NCBI GenBank assembly: GCA_013397075.1
Contig: VWZS01007619.1
Coordinates: 364,539 to 428,538, forward strand
DNA length: 64,000 nt
Reading direction: 5' to 3'
DNA from: Rhabdornis inornatus
Lineage: Eukaryota; Chordata; Aves; Passeriformes; Rhabdornithidae
Shown here: positions 48,415 through 61,534 of the stretch, in pieces
How positions within the stretch are numbered: the first letter of the stretch is position 1
Layout: every line of letters starts with the position of its first letter
Notes under the pieces: generated by a model
The model's input: the letters and a program-made list of their open reading frames with translations, nothing else
Databases searched by the model: none
Told to the model about the DNA's origin: nothing
Translations under genes and position numbers: made by a program

Positions 48415-50065
48415 GTCTCTGACATGCACCATTTCTTTGCATGTCCACCAGGTTGCTGTGGTTCCTTTTTTAGAAGATCAAGAGCATCAGGTTAAAAAAC
48501 GAGAGTCACTTTGTAGAAACTGTGCTGTTTAAGTACCTGCATTATCTGTATGCTTGGATTGTTACTGTGACACAAGTATTTAACTTAGAGGATTGCAAAG
48601 CTGCAAGCTAGAATTTCTGTTCTGTTCTCGTTTTATGGCACCATGTGCTACTAAACTTTTTGCTTGTATTTTCTTGTCGAATGCATAGAAGTTCATGGAA
48701 TGGCCATTACATTGTGAGTCTGTTCTGCAGACTTGAATTTGAAATTATTGTAATTGTAAGGCTCACTTAACTTCGGTACCATTTATATTACTTGAAAAAC
48801 TATCTTTTTTTCATTACTCATCTTTCAACCTAATTTCTGGTCTGAAGTTAGACGGAGATTTGTTCTTCATAAACTTGATTTCGGCATCATTAAAGGTTGA
48901 ATGTTGTCTTGGACTGCATACAGGTAGTTCTCTCTAAAATCAGTAAACACTTTAATGTGCACAGTTCTTTCTTTACACTTAGGCTGTATAATATGCATAT
49001 GTGAGTGTTATTTTGAAGTGAATTGTATTGAAGCTGTTTTGTGTGTAGCTACATCATCAGGATTTCTACCCCATCAGGTTTTCACATCATAATTAAAAAC
49101 AACTTATTCTGGGCTATGGCAAAAATACTGAATCAAATTATTAAGAGATTTTCAGTGTATCTTCAGTTGAATACCTAGTTGTCATTTCGGACTAATTCAG
49201 GAATGTCAGATTATTGTTTGTGGAACACAGTAGACATTTGCTGATTGAAACTGCAGGGTCAGCCTTTTTGTCCACTTAAAACACATACTTCAAGTTTGGG
49301 TTTTTGCAGATTGGAAGAATCTTGAGATTAAAATTGTTGCAAAATATTTTCCTTTGACTTAATGTTTTATTACACTCAAATTGCCTCATATTTCTTTTTC
49401 CTGTCTCTTAGTTTTTGTTGCATCCTATTCTTGCAGTTACTAATAATTAGATTAATGCTTGCACTTGGATTTCTGGAGTTTTGTTAATGCCCCTGGTTGT
49501 GGCTTTGTCAAGTGTCCTTTGACTCCCTGGGACCAGAGTGATTTGCACAAGCATTTGCACCTGGCTGGTGTTCTAGTACTCCCACACCTCTTGTTCACTT
49601 GTCCACATCCTCCCTCTCCTAGCACTTACTCTCTGCATTTCAGAAGATGAGTTTGAATGCAGTAGCCAAAAGCATTTCAGAAGCAGGACAAAGGAAAAGT
49701 GAATCTTTGCTTGTTATACTTGGGTAAAAAAACAAAACTGGAAAGCAGTGGTTGGTGTTTCACAAAGGCACGTGCCAGTGCTTACTTGAGAAGAGACTTC
49801 ATGTGGTTCAGATACTTAGTTCACACCTTTTCAGATAAACTCTTGGGAGAATTGATGTAGGAACAAATCAAGCAAAGAGTGTGGAAACCCACTGGAGTTC
49901 CTCATGTGGCCTTGGGTTCCTCTTGCATTGTTTTTTCTCTGCTAGTTTTAATCTCTACTTGAAAACTTTTCTTGAAGTGATGAACTGTCACCTATGGATT
50001 GTATTTATCTACGCTTAGACAGTAACATGCACACTCTTGCAAATAAAATCTTTGTTCACTTCTGA
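48415..50065 (+). other. TDRD1: TDRD1 3' untranslated region
   Basis: AT-rich sequence without coding features follows the TAA stop. The clearest polyadenylation signal is AATAAA at 50042-50047; ATTAAA sequences near 48889 and 49088 could give shorter forms. The extent is inferred from signals only. Confidence 0.5.
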
Positions 50066-50599
50066 ACAAGAAAAACAAAAGTGAACTGGAAGTCTAGAAC
50101 AGCACTTCTGAAAGGGAAGTAGTATGAAATTAATAGAAAATTACGTAGCACTGCAAAACAACAAGGCTTTTTTTATCCTTACAAGATAATTTTAATTTAT
50201 GAAGCATTGTTGGAGGAACTTGAGTATACTTTGCTTACTGGGTTTGACTGAAATTATTTACTATTTAGCACTTGATGTATTTGTTCCATTCCTAACTCTG
50301 CATACTGTGAAGCAGACATAAGGGCGTGTTTTGCCTAATCAAAAATTATTGATCTGTGTTTAGGTTTTGTGTGGGAAGAGGTGTGAAAGCTCTTCTTTGA
50401 CTAAAAGAGCCCAGTTCTGTACAACTACTAGTACTGTAACAGAATAATAATAAGCCTAATATCAAAACATAATTTTTAAAACAGGACCCTTCCTCCAGGT
50501 GTAGAAGGTATGAATATGGTACTTCTACTCACAGGTCATGAATAGTTTTCTGTGGAAAAAAGCATTAGGAAAAACATTCTCAAAAACAAATTGAATCCT

Positions 50600-51450
50600 A
50601 CATGAAGCTACTTTAGGCCTGCTGTGAGGCAGAGTGGTCGTGTGACTACTGCTCGGTGCTGCTGCCAGGCATGCTGGCTGCGCTCCAGGGCTGTTGACAT
50701 TTTTGGCTGTACGGAGTCTATGGGAGGAGTGGATACACCACTGTTCCTCCTAAATGTAACCTACAGCAATGTGGGTGTTCCTGCGGTTGTTTCTCCACCC
50801 CCCACTTCGTAGTTACAAGTTCAGGCTGTTGTGGATGTGGAGGAGAGGCTGTCACAGCTGGACACGGTGTAAATCCGGGTGGGGAGAAGGCTGCTCATAA
50901 CCCCCGCAGGTGCGCCGTCTGCTGAGAAAAGGTAAAGTGTGCCTCGTAGAGCTTTTTTCCCCTCCGTTTTTGACTGAGAACATCTTAAACCTCGGGCTGG
51001 GCGGGCAGGGGCCGTGTAGGGCTCAGAGGTGCTGGGGGTTCGCTCGCTCAGCGGGGTACGAGGGCAGCCCCCGCCCGGCTCCTCCTCCGGCTGCTCCGGG
51101 ACGCTGCCTCCCCAGGGCGGGGAGGCGATGGAGCCCGGGAGAGCCTTCCCCAAGAGGCTGGCGGGGACACCCTGCTGTCCCGTCGGCGGGGTGCGCGGGC
51201 AGCGGGGATACCGCAGCCGGCTCAGAGCCCCTGTGTAGCCCGGGACAGGAAGGTGCCCAAAAGGGTTCCGCAGCCAAGGTCCCGTCCCGGGTCTGGAGGA
51301 GCCCCGGCCACTGTGCCTCTGGTCCCCGCGCAGGGAATTCCGAGCTCAGAGCGGGAGTTGCCGCGGCTTGGCTGGAACGCGGCGTGAATCTCTTCAATAA
51401 ATAAATACCCAAAAAAAAAAAAAAAAAAAAAAAAATGTAAAAAAAAAAAG
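50600..51450 (+). repeat. GC-rich block ending in poly(A): possible retroposed transcript
   Basis: About 500 bp of CG-rich sequence (50880-51390) is followed by overlapping AATAAA signals at 51396-51405, the bases TACCC, then 25 A residues (51411-51435), TGT and a second A run of about ten. A poly(A) signal placed 10-15 bases before a long genomic A tract is the hallmark of a reverse-transcribed mRNA. No parent gene is recognised. The 164-codon frame at 50910-51404 and its antisense partner look like GC-rich chance frames. Target-site duplications were not identified. Confidence 0.45.
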
Positions 51451-54440
51451 TGGAAGATCCCTACTTTCTGAAGTAGGGCCTTTAGGAAGGGTCCACAGAG
51501 CGCTGTCCTGAAAATGCATGCAGGTAACAGCTTGTACCTGTTTGTGGGAGTGACGCCATGGAGATAATTCCCAGGCTGTGGCTTGTCCTTTGGGGCTCAC
51601 AGAGATGCAGCAGGAAGATAAGGTGAGCTTTGGGGTTAGTTTTGTAATAGGGGGTAGGTATGAGACGATCTTGGCACGTATCATATTCTGAGAGCTACAC
51701 TGAATGCCAGAGACCTTAAAAAAGGATTTTTCCTCTCCAGCCTCTGCTGTAGAGAATCGCTGAAGTCGACAGCTCTCCCACTCCATTCTTTGGGAACCAT
51801 CCACACCTGCTCCTGTCATAGGTAGATCAGTAGTTGATCCACCTCAGGTGTGGATGTTTCTGGCAGGTGCAAAGCAGAGCAGGTCAGGCCAGACACCCAG
51901 CTGGAGATTCCTTGCCCAGCTTTGCACAGCTCAGGTGAGGGGTGACAAAACCAATTACAGTAATTGCTCCAGAACCCATAGCCTTGAATGAGTTCTCAGT
52001 ACAGTGTGTGACAAAGTTACATGTATGCTTTTATAACCTCAAAGTAATTACATTGTTTGCTTGTTTATTTTCTAATGTTGTTGTTTTGTCCTAGGGCACC
52101 AAATTCCTGCAGATCACTGTTCCCCTTTTCTCAGCCACTCCATAAAACATTTCTACCCAGCATCTACACTGGCTGCCCACTGCTGCAAGCATCATGTGCT
52201 TGTGGTGCTCAGGCAGGCTCTGGCTCCACTGGGTGGGTTCGCGTGTGGCAAAAGATTAAAAAAGCAACACGTTCATGGAGATACTCCTGCTGCTTTAGCA
52301 AAGCAAAGTCAGTAGCATAAGCACTTCTGTCAGAACAAACTACACAGTAAGTTTAACAAAAGCTCTCAGGTCAGAAAAGTGTCTTTTATTCTGTAACTCA
52401 TGGGTTGTACGGGATCTGGTCTGCAGCATGTTGATTTTGACAGTACCCCACATGAGCAGGGCTTGCAAGATCGAGGTCTCTTTATGTCCAGGAGCCTTTA
52501 TTGCACAGGGGAAAAGAGCCTCTCAAAACACCCTCGTCACAGAACTGGGAGGGGAAGAATAAATAAACTGGTTTTGTAGAGCATCTTCAGGAAATTTGGT
52601 CCTTTTTATCCCTTGGAGAAAAACATTGTCAAAACTTTTAGACTGAAATTTGCAATGTTTGTTTTAAGGAGAAGTTAAACATTTTCTCGTTGTCCTCCTT
52701 CTCACCCCTTCGGTTTCAGATCCCACTGTGAGCTGCCCCCAAGCAATGCCTGTGGCTGGGTAGAGGGGATGCGTGGGGCTCCTAACAGTAATTGCCCACT
52801 GCCTCCAAACCTTGGCAAGAAGAAAAAAGTAAAATTTACTTATGGAAAACGAGCTGAGAGAGACTGAAAAAGGAGACAGGAAGATTAGTGTCCTCTCTCC
52901 TCCCTACATCTGAACATCAGATGAGCACGTAGCAGTGGTCTCCCCTAGCAAGCTGGGGCCATTCCTCAGCAGTGACAGGAGGTTGCTTGGCTTGTTGACA
53001 ATGTGTTTTAATGAATATGCAGTGTCATCTTTCCTGCTTTCTCCCCTATTCAAATGAGTGATATTTTGCAATTTTGAAAGTCATGTTGGGAAGGTACTTG
53101 TCAAGAGGAGCTTTTCTCCCTTTTACCTCTCTTTCCCATCTCTGGTCTCACTCCTCCAAGCACAGTACACATGGTTACAACTCTTACTTCAAGTAAGTTG
53201 CCGTCATATTCATGTGTCCAAGTGAGAATCTGGGTACAAAAAAAGGAGTTTTGACTTAGTGTGGTTTAAAAAAAATATTTTTGACTCGTTGTTGAGGTAG
53301 ACATTATTAAAATTCCCTATCTTAATGGCTGAGAAGATAAAATGAAAATGTCCTTCATTCACCACCTCACCCCCCCACCAAAGCTGCTAAGGTTGCTGCT
53401 GATAATCCTGGGCTAATGCTGATGAGCAGCAGGTGATGATGAAGTTTTCTTTCAATTCCTGTTGCTCAGAGTCTGGCTGGGCTAAAAGGCAAAGAATTCA
53501 TCCTGCAGATTAGTTGATTTAAACCCAAGATAAAACCAAGTTGTTGATACATCTTGACCTGTCAGTGTTTTGTATGAAAACAATGTGAAATCCCACAACC
53601 CCTGACTGCAAGCAGAGGCCTGTCTGGCTTTGGGTGATGTGCACTCTACAAACAGCACCTAGGAAGAATGTCCTTGAGGCATGTCAGGAGAATGACCTTT
53701 CCTCTGTGGCATTTGCAGGGCTGGAAGCTCCTGAGGGACGCACACTGGGGCTTCCCCAATGAAGTAATGTTCTGTGTTGATCTCCCTTTGCTTACCCAAG
53801 CCTGGGACATTGGCCTGTGCATTTGGTGGGGTGTTGGGAGGATGTGCTGAAGGGTGATGCTTGATGCACCTGGCACTGCAAGACAGTGCTATTGTGTCTG
53901 TAATCCCTAGTGGGGTGATCTCAGAGGGGATTTCTTAATCCCCTCTTCATTTTGTACCCATGCAGGTAACTGAGCATGGCCTGCTTTAGGTATCTTGCCT
54001 TTGTCTGATAGGAGGGATGTATCATTTGCTGCAGAGATAAGTCTTTCCTGAGAAAAATCCACCCTGGTTTCTGGAAAAACAATGTTTAGAGCGGTTATCA
54101 AGAAATATGCTTGTCTTTAACTACATTAAGAAAATCTGCTTTTGCAATGACGGGCAGAGACCCATCAGGAATCTGGTCTAGTGAGTGCTTTTAATCTGGA
54201 GAAAAAATAAATAGACGTGTTTGAAATAGAAAGCCAACACCTCTACTAGATACATTTGGTTTGAATCTGGGCATTCTTGAAAGTGTCACTGAAGTCTACC
54301 TATGATGTAATGGCAGCCTTGCAGATTTCAAAGGAAAAATGAGCAGAAAATTGAGTTTGCTGGACAGTTATGTACAAAAAACATCTCCCCAGAAAGCCAA
54401 TCCTTGTAAAACACAAGGCATGCAAGGGCCTGGGGTTGTG
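51451..54440. other. TDRD1-VWA2 spacer
   Basis: Mixed-composition intergenic sequence between the A-rich tract and the VWA2 island. No coding exon, RNA gene or repeat family was recognised with confidence. Confidence 0.5.
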
Positions 54441-54449
54441 TGGTGTTGG

Positions 54450-54745
54450 AGACCCGAGATGGGGATGGGCAGGAGCCGAGGGCCAGGTCTGAGCTGCGCT
54501 CCGCGGCGGGGCCGTTCCAGCCGGAGCTGGGGCGGAGATCGGGGGGATGCGGCTCGGACCGGCTCGGTGAAGCTCCGGAGCTGCTCTGCTCGGCCCTGCT
54601 CGGCTCTGCACCCGCTTCCCCGGGCACACGGGGCCCTGCTGGGGCTCAGCTGGGAAAGGGAGCTGCACACAAGAGGGAGGGGAGAGGAGGCAGGGCTGGC
54701 TATCCGTCCCTCCCTCCCTCGCCGCCTGGGTTGCTCCCTCCGGAT
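54450..54745 (+). promoter_or_regulatory. CpG-rich block, probable VWA2 promoter / 5' UTR exon
   Basis: A short CG-dense block lies about 270 bp upstream of the first coding exon of VWA2 and on its sense side. It contains CGGAGCTGGGGCGGAG-like and GGGGCGG GC-box sequences and a CT-rich tail (CCCTCCCTCCCTCGCCGCC). The first non-coding exon is probably here; its donor cannot be chosen from sequence. Confidence 0.5.
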
Positions 54746-55011
54746 GGCAAAGCAGAGGAGTATGTTGAGAGATTTCCTTTTCTATTATTCCTTCATTTTC
54801 ACAGTTTTTCCTTCTATGTGTTCCCCACCCTTCTCCCCAGGGCAGAAGTTACTTTTGCCTCTCAGATAAAATGCTTCTGAGCTCATCACCTGAGACACCC
54901 AGGAAGAAGATGATCAGCTGCAGGTAAAGAAGTTGGATTTAGGAATTGGATTTCTGTTCCTCTCCCCTTTTGTTTCTTTTTGGTTTTTCTTTCCCCTCCA
55001 GATTTGTCACC

Positions 55012-58000
55012 ATGAACCTCTTGGTATTTGAGTCCATCTGCATTTTCCTGCTTTCCCAAGGTATGTTCAAAGTTGCTGTTTTGCATCAGTGGTTTTTGTC
55101 TCGGGTGCTTCCCTGTCTCCAGCTGCAGTTCTTCACTCTGAGGAATGAGAGCCAAGTCAATGCCTCTCCAGGAGGTTTGGGGATAAACTTTTGAAACATA
55201 GTTTCACACAGAAGGGGAGAAAATAGTACCTGGAGAAATAGCTTTTCTGAGAATTTGAACACCTGAGAATTTGAGAATTTGATCTGTATATAAAGTGTCT
55301 ACCTGATGGGGAAAAAGCTGATGTTATGATGTTAAAAGTGCATAAATCCATCCAGTGTTGATGGCTGCAATCTCAGAAGCCTAAGGCTGGCCTAGCTCTC
55401 ATTCTTGCACTGCATGCAAGTGAGCAGAGAGATTGTCCTGTGTGCTGGAGTCATGTCCTTGTCATTTTTCATTCTCTCTGTGTCTCTGCTGTGTTCCTGA
55501 CACAGGTACACTGCTGTGTCACCAAATTTTTTTTTGCAACTGTGAAACCTATACAGCAGACCAGGATTTTTGCTGTTAAAGGTTAAATCCTGTATGTCTT
55601 GTTCATGGATGGTTATCTGTTTGATCCCACAGCTTTGCTGGTGTTGGGTATACAACAAATCCACGTTGGCCAGGAGATGATTGGCAAGATCTCAGCTGCT
55701 GGCCAGTGTAAGTTTGTTTTATAAAGCAAGTCTTTACTATTTCTGAATTTCCTCTTTCTTTGGTTTTGGTGTGTTTTGTTTGGGGGTTTTAAAAGCTTTT
55801 TGTTGTTGTAGTTACTTACATTTATTAGCCTCTCTTCAGTCCATGAATTCCCCAGCAATGCTCTGGCAATCACAGCAATGTGGCTGCCTCTACTCTAGCC
55901 TGGCTTTCTTCCTCATCATTGGTGTTAGCTCTCCTGGGACATGATCTTCTCTGTTTTTCCCAAATTGGCTATTTGCCAACTGGATGGTGTTTCTGTCAGT
56001 TCCTTCAGAACCTGATCCAAGCAATCACAATCTAAAGAACTGTGTTTAATTACAGTTTTGATCAGACCTCCCACGTGGGTGGTTTTTTCAGGCTGTAAAG
56101 CCAGCACAGTCAGGTTGCTGAGAGCAGAGGTGATGGGGCTCTGGCTGGCCAGTACATGTTCACCTGCAGCTCCCTTGCTGTTCTTGCAATCAGTTACTGA
56201 TAAACTCTGTGGTGAATTCTCTCATGATAGCCATTTTTATCCATTGTCTGTCAAGGAATAGATTGCATTTATTCCCATGCCACGCATGCCCTCCAGTTCT
56301 ATCCTGCAGCACCATGTGTTTAGCTCAGATTTTCCATCCTGAACATGGGTGTTTGGGTGTTTCTCCCTGCTGCACATCCGCAAGAGGCCCTTGGTGGCTG
56401 CAGACATCCAGATCCCTGTAGAAGAGCTGCGTTGCACCCCTCAGCTGCACAGCCACCTGAGGAGTGTTTCTCCATGCTGAGCCCAGTCTGGGGGCTCTGC
56501 AGTTTTCCCTGTGCATGCTTAGGCAGGGATAACAGCCCTGTTGCAGCTCCAGGTCCAGCCCAGCTCCGAGGGCAAGGCTGACAAACCAGGATGGTGCTGG
56601 CAGGGAGGCTGTGCTCCAGCTTGTCCTCAACACAGCACCCCAGGGCAGGGCTGGGTGCCCTGTTAGGAGAGCCAGTGACCCAGAAGGGAATGCCTCACAA
56701 CTTTCAATCCCTGTAATCTGTTATTAGAAAACCCTGATTATAAATTCAGGTTTTGGCTAGCAGGAATGATTTCGGAAAAGTAATGATAATAAAAAGATTA
56801 TAATAATGGGGTAGAGTAACATCACTGGCCGAAACAGCTCTGTAGGGGTGGGTGTGCTTGATCTCTATTGAACTTCTGGATTATTTTTCCCTTGAAGTTG
56901 ATTCTGGCAAATGCTGCAGAGGAGACTTTGAAATTTCCCTTTAAATGCTTTGAAAATGACTCTTCATAGTCTGCAATCTGCCTTTTATTTGTTTATGTCA
57001 GTGAAATTGTGGGTTTCCACTGCAGCAAAAGCACCTCAGAAACTTATACTTGGGAGCAGTTGTGTTCATGCAAGCAGGGGTGATACAGAGACACATCTCT
57101 GAAGAGGAGATAAAAGGCAGATTTTCAAGGAAGGTGTTTCTGTCAGTGTCTGGGAGCTGTTCAGTGAATTAGTGTTTAGGAAAATAAGAGCTTGCTTTGA
57201 AAAATATGCTGCAGATGAAACACACAGGGCTCTGTGGGTCTTGGTAGACTTTGCAAATGCCTCCTGGATTTACACGTGTCCCTTGGGCTGGGAGAGCCTG
57301 CAGGTCCCACTGGGCAGGGCTCCCTTTCCCTGCTGCTCACCCCTCCCTCCGTGTTCTCTCTGAGAGAGCATCTCTGCTGTGTTTGGTGATCCCTCACTGC
57401 ACTGGCTGCTCCTGTGCTGTCACTGACACGAGGCTGGGGCTCTGAACTCTGAGATGAGTCTGGCAGACAGAGCTGAGCTGGAGCTGCTGCAGGCCAGAGC
57501 AGGGGTACATGTGGGCTTTGGGTTGTGAACACTGGGCTGCCTCTTCCATCCTCTGCAATTTGTCTGGATTTTCACCTCTCGGCTGCCTGTTTCTAGAGAG
57601 TAGGGCTAACAGAGTGCAGTTTCACAGTGTATGTATTTTTTTTTTCCTAGTGATGCACTGCTCTGCCTCATTAGATGTCCTTTTCCTCCTGGATGGCTCC
57701 TACAGCATTGGCAAAGGAAGCTTTGAAAGGTCCAAGCACTTTGCAAGCAAGCTCTGTGATGCCTTCGACATCCATCCAGACAGAGTGAGTATCAGGAATA
57801 TCTTCAATTTTCAAACAGCTTGGCAGTGTGTCTAAAGGCCAGTGGTAATGTGCTGAGTGCAATTGCAGAAGTCAACCTACCAGGGGCAGAGTATTTATTC
57901 AGAAAGATGCAGTTTATGAAGCAGTGGGATTGGAGGATGCTTCTTGATTCTTCAGATTTTAAACAGCTCCTTTTGAATTTGAGAAAAGACATAATCCTTC

Positions 58001-59199
58001 AGGTTGAAGATTATAATTTACGGTTTTTTTACTGATTTTATTTTAGTTTGGAAGCTCACAGATTAGTTGGATCTTTCTCTTGCTTTTCCTTGGAAAGCTG
58101 CAGAATTAATCTCTGGGAAGTTAACCAGTTTCTGTACAGATGTAAATGATACAGTCTTCTTGCTCTGCTTCCCCTAGAGGGAGATGGGTGCTGTGCTGCT
58201 GTAGTCTCAGGTCTTGCTCCCTGGAGTAAGCCTTGAGGTACCTCTGGGCCTGGATGAGGCATCCTGGGGTTCATCTGAGAGGATTTCAAGCCAGACTGGC
58301 TGTGGTTCCAGGTGTGCATCATTCCCACATCACTGCCTCAGCTGAGGGCCTTGGAGCAGGCTGGGATTATTGCTGGACTTGATTCCATGCCAGAGCCTTT
58401 CCAAATAAATACCAGGTCTTTGGGAAGGATGTGTCAGTGAATATTTAATATTTGCAGATCTGGTGGTATGTTTTATTTTATTTTTTAAATGCCATCTTTC
58501 TGCTAGTCTTTCACTTAATCCTCACATAGACTGGACTGAAAATTAGTAGTCTTTTCACCTTTGGAATTGTCACATTCCGTAATACTTCTTGTAAGACTTC
58601 AGTGAAGTATTCTGGATGTATTGCCCAGTACAGACCATTTAGCCTATTTACATTTTCAACTAGAGAAAATGGTTCTGGAGGAACTACTAGAAAAACTTTT
58701 GGTTTGTGTTGCCTGCTGTGCTCAGTGCCAGAGGGAGCTGCTCTTGGTAATGGAAAGATTGCCTGCACAGTGTATAAATGGGTTGGTGTAGAAGATGTTA
58801 TTTATAAATTTACTGCCCCTGAGGCTGTGAACTGTTCTGAGTGGATGAATCTTGAACTGCCTCTAACTGTAGCACAGGCTCCTGTTGTTTCCAGATAAAC
58901 TTTTTTGCCTTGTTTATAGTCTGTATAGATAATATTGGAGTTCCTGCTCTAAGTTCATTTAGAATGCCCATGGCTCAACAGCAAATAGTTTGCCTCTATC
59001 CAATTTAGTCTTCCCAAGTTTGTAAATTGATCACAAGAGTACAATTTGCACAGGCACCTTTCATAATCTTTCATAATCTTTTCTTTTAGGTCCGTGTGGG
59101 AATGATACAGTTTAGCTCAACTCCTCACCTTGAATTCCCACTGGATTCTTATACAACCAAACCAGAAGTGAAAGAGAGAATCGAGAGAACTGTGTTCAG
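55012..59199 (+). CDS. VWA2: VWA2 (AMACO), N-terminal part, 4 coding exons
   Basis: VWA2 is a secreted matrix protein with three von Willebrand A domains and EGF-like domains, found at basement membranes (family knowledge). In-window exons are 55012-55060, 55633-55707, 57651-57784 and 59090-59199: 368 nt, 122 codons plus 2, all phases joining. The ATG at 55012 follows a CCTCCAG acceptor (exon start 55002). The first residues form a hydrophobic signal peptide (MNLLVFESICIFLLSQ plus ALLVLG). Then come EMIGKISAAGQ and the start of VWA domain 1: LDVLFLLDGSYSIGKGSFER with the MIDAS DxSxS motif intact, FDIHPDR, and VRVGMIQFSSTPHLEFPL. The frame leaves at VF plus AG|GTCAGC. The rest of the domain and gene is to the right; I found no further exon before 64000. 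Confidence 0.94.
57651..59199 (+). CDS. VWA2: VWA2 first VWA domain, exons with MIDAS motif
   Basis: The exon 57651-57784 carries the first strand and the metal-site loop DGSYS; mammals have DGSNS, so the D-x-S-x-S ligands are conserved. The phase-0 junction to 59090-59199 gives DRVRVGMIQFSSTPHLEFPL. The second exon ends in the middle of helix sequence (ERIERTVF) with two bases of a split codon. Confidence 0.93.
57785..59089 (+). other. VWA2 intron with an unidentified open frame
   Basis: An intron between the two VWA-domain exons. From about 58532 to 58898 the plus strand is open for roughly 120 codons, ending TAA-free until PVVSR-stop, with stretches such as GKIACTVYKWVGVEDVIYKF. The antisense frame at 58511-58768 is also open. 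I recognise neither. It could be a decayed retrocopy or chance. Confidence 0.35.
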
Positions 59200-61530
59200 G
59201 TCAGCTTATTTTACAGCTCTTCCCTTTTTCTGGGCTATGAATAATCTCTGGATTGAGAGGATTTTTGAGGTTTAGAGATCTCTGCTTCTGCTGTGCTTAC
59301 ACCAGTGTGATGTCCCCAGGGAGGGAGGTGAATGAACACTGTGGTCCATGATCCACAATCCACTAAAAATGTGAAACCTGGTCTGCCTTAGTGAAAGCTG
59401 ATAGAGGATAAAGTTTTCAGTGTCCTATTATAGCATGGTAAATAAAGAGTTTTCCAGGACTTTCTGTCTATTTGAGCCAGGCAGTGGGTTATATCCTCCA
59501 TGGAAAAGCAAGTATGTTGTTCCCTAATGGCTGAGCCAAGGCAGCATAGTGTGCTGCTTCATTTTTTTGGTGGTTACAATTTCCTTTGTCCTGTGAGTTA
59601 GTGACAAATTCATGGTCTGTAGATTTCTATATGTGCTTGCTGAATTCAGATTTTCAGATGGAAACCTTTTTTCTTTCTGAATGTTAAAACTTGGATATTT
59701 TCCCATGACCCCAGGAAATGGAGCCAGAAGCCCAAAGAAGAGCTGTCCTTAGACCCTCTCAAAATCCAAACTTTCCATCTTGGAGAAATACATTTGGATC
59801 TAGTAAGGATCTGACAATCACCCCAAAATAACACTTGTTTTGATGATAGATGAGGTATTGGTAAGGCCTGTGGATGTCTACTCTTTTAGCTGATCTGCAT
59901 TAGGACTAAGGGTTAAATCAACATTTCCCATGGATATCTGCTGCTCTCAGGATGTTGTACATATTGCAAGCAAATGTGATCACTTTTGCATTTTTCAAGC
60001 AAGATCAGTTGGCTGGATTTTGTTGTAGCTCTTTTGATGAGTTTAGCAAATCAAGAAAACCTCTTGTGAATTGTTACAGGAAAAACTTAGAGGAAAAAAA
60101 TACATTCCCCCTCTCTGGTTGTTGTTGAAAGTCTGTGAGAGCAGAGAAAGTGAAGCAGCATTTACTGTCTGGCACTGCATTTCCATGATGACAACAGAGG
60201 GATGCTGACAGATCAAACAGAAACAGTGACTTTTTGCCTGGCTATTTCATCTAGTTTAAATGAAAAGCTGACATTTTGAAGTAGATAAAATAGTTATGGA
60301 TGGATTCCAGTTGGCTTCTGAAAAAAAAATGGGTGTTTGACATCTTGGTTGAGGGATTCCTTGATGTGCTTCTGATGAGCCTTTGGCCAGCGAGGCATTT
60401 CCTGACTTCAGCCCAGAGCTGACAGCACTTGGAAGGAGGCAGCACCAGACTGAAGTGAAGCTTTTGTGATTTATTTGGAGACTGCCGGTCTTTCTCTGTG
60501 TATGCTGTCCAAATAGCTTTGGAATTCGTTGGCCAGTTCCAGCCATACTTGGTGGTAATCTCAAGCTAAATTTCATATGAATTTCTTTCATGTAAGTACA
60601 GCAGCTGGTTACAGCTTTTAGTGCTGTCCCTGAAGAAAGACAGCAGGTAAAGTCCGAATCTCCTTATACTTCAGAAAAACTCCTTGTTGGAGTAATGCCT
60701 CAAACACACTTCCACTGTGTCAAAACCCAGTGAAGCTCCAAATGCAAATTAATAAGCAATTGAATTTAATGAGCCCTTTATTAACTTTTTCTAATCCTCA
60801 GAGCTCACATGGGCACAGTGTACTGAGTTAATCAAGATTTTGTCACCACACTGACTATGCACAGTGCATTTTTCCTTGTGCAAAGCACTATTCACTGAAA
60901 TATCTAACAGACATCTGGTCAGAAAAAGGCAAATTTAGACTTGCTATGAACACATGGTCACTGAGTATGCTTGGAAATGATTGAGTGCAGAGGAGGAAGA
61001 AGTTCAAAGCAAAGAGACCTGGCAAATACAGAATGAAAAAAGTTTCTGTGAAAATCAGAGGGCAAATGGAAAAACAGTGAACTTGGGCATGATGAACTGC
61101 TCTTCTAGAACAAGTAGGTCAGGGAGCAGGTGCTAGGGCAAAAGATGGATGTTCAGAAGCAAATGAGGTGTGTTTGTGTCAATGCAGACAAGAACGTGAA
61201 TCCTCCAAGGAAGGACTGACACTTGTAGTTTGGTTCCCCTGGATTGCTCTGGACAGCAATAATAGCAGGCCTAAAGGGCAATTACAGGAAATTGTTTATA
61301 GCATGACTCCTTGGACAAATTAGAAGACAGCTGGAAATGTTCACTCTGCTCTGGTGGCTTTATTATCCCCAGGTCTGTGGCATGTGTGGGAAGGAGCTGA
61401 GCGGGGCAGGGGCTGAGGAGAAGCACTTGGGGTGTGGATGGAGGAGAAGCTCGGTGTGAGCCGAAAGCCACCCCTGGGCTGGGCTGCAAAGAAAGGAGTG
61501 AGGAGCAGCAGGCCAAGGGAGGTGACTGTG
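59200..61530 (+). other. VWA2 intron (after the in-window exons), left part
   Basis: Intronic sequence after donor AG|GTCAGC. I looked for the next VWA exon (the conserved GG-TETELALKYLL region) and did not find it. No other gene is recognised. Confidence 0.5.
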
Positions 61531-61534
61531 CCCT

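Noticed and set aside
50910..51412. 164-codon plus and 129-codon minus frames in the CpG/poly(A) block
   Set aside because: GC-rich overlapping frames on both strands without recognisable motifs; more likely part of a non-coding or retroposed sequence.
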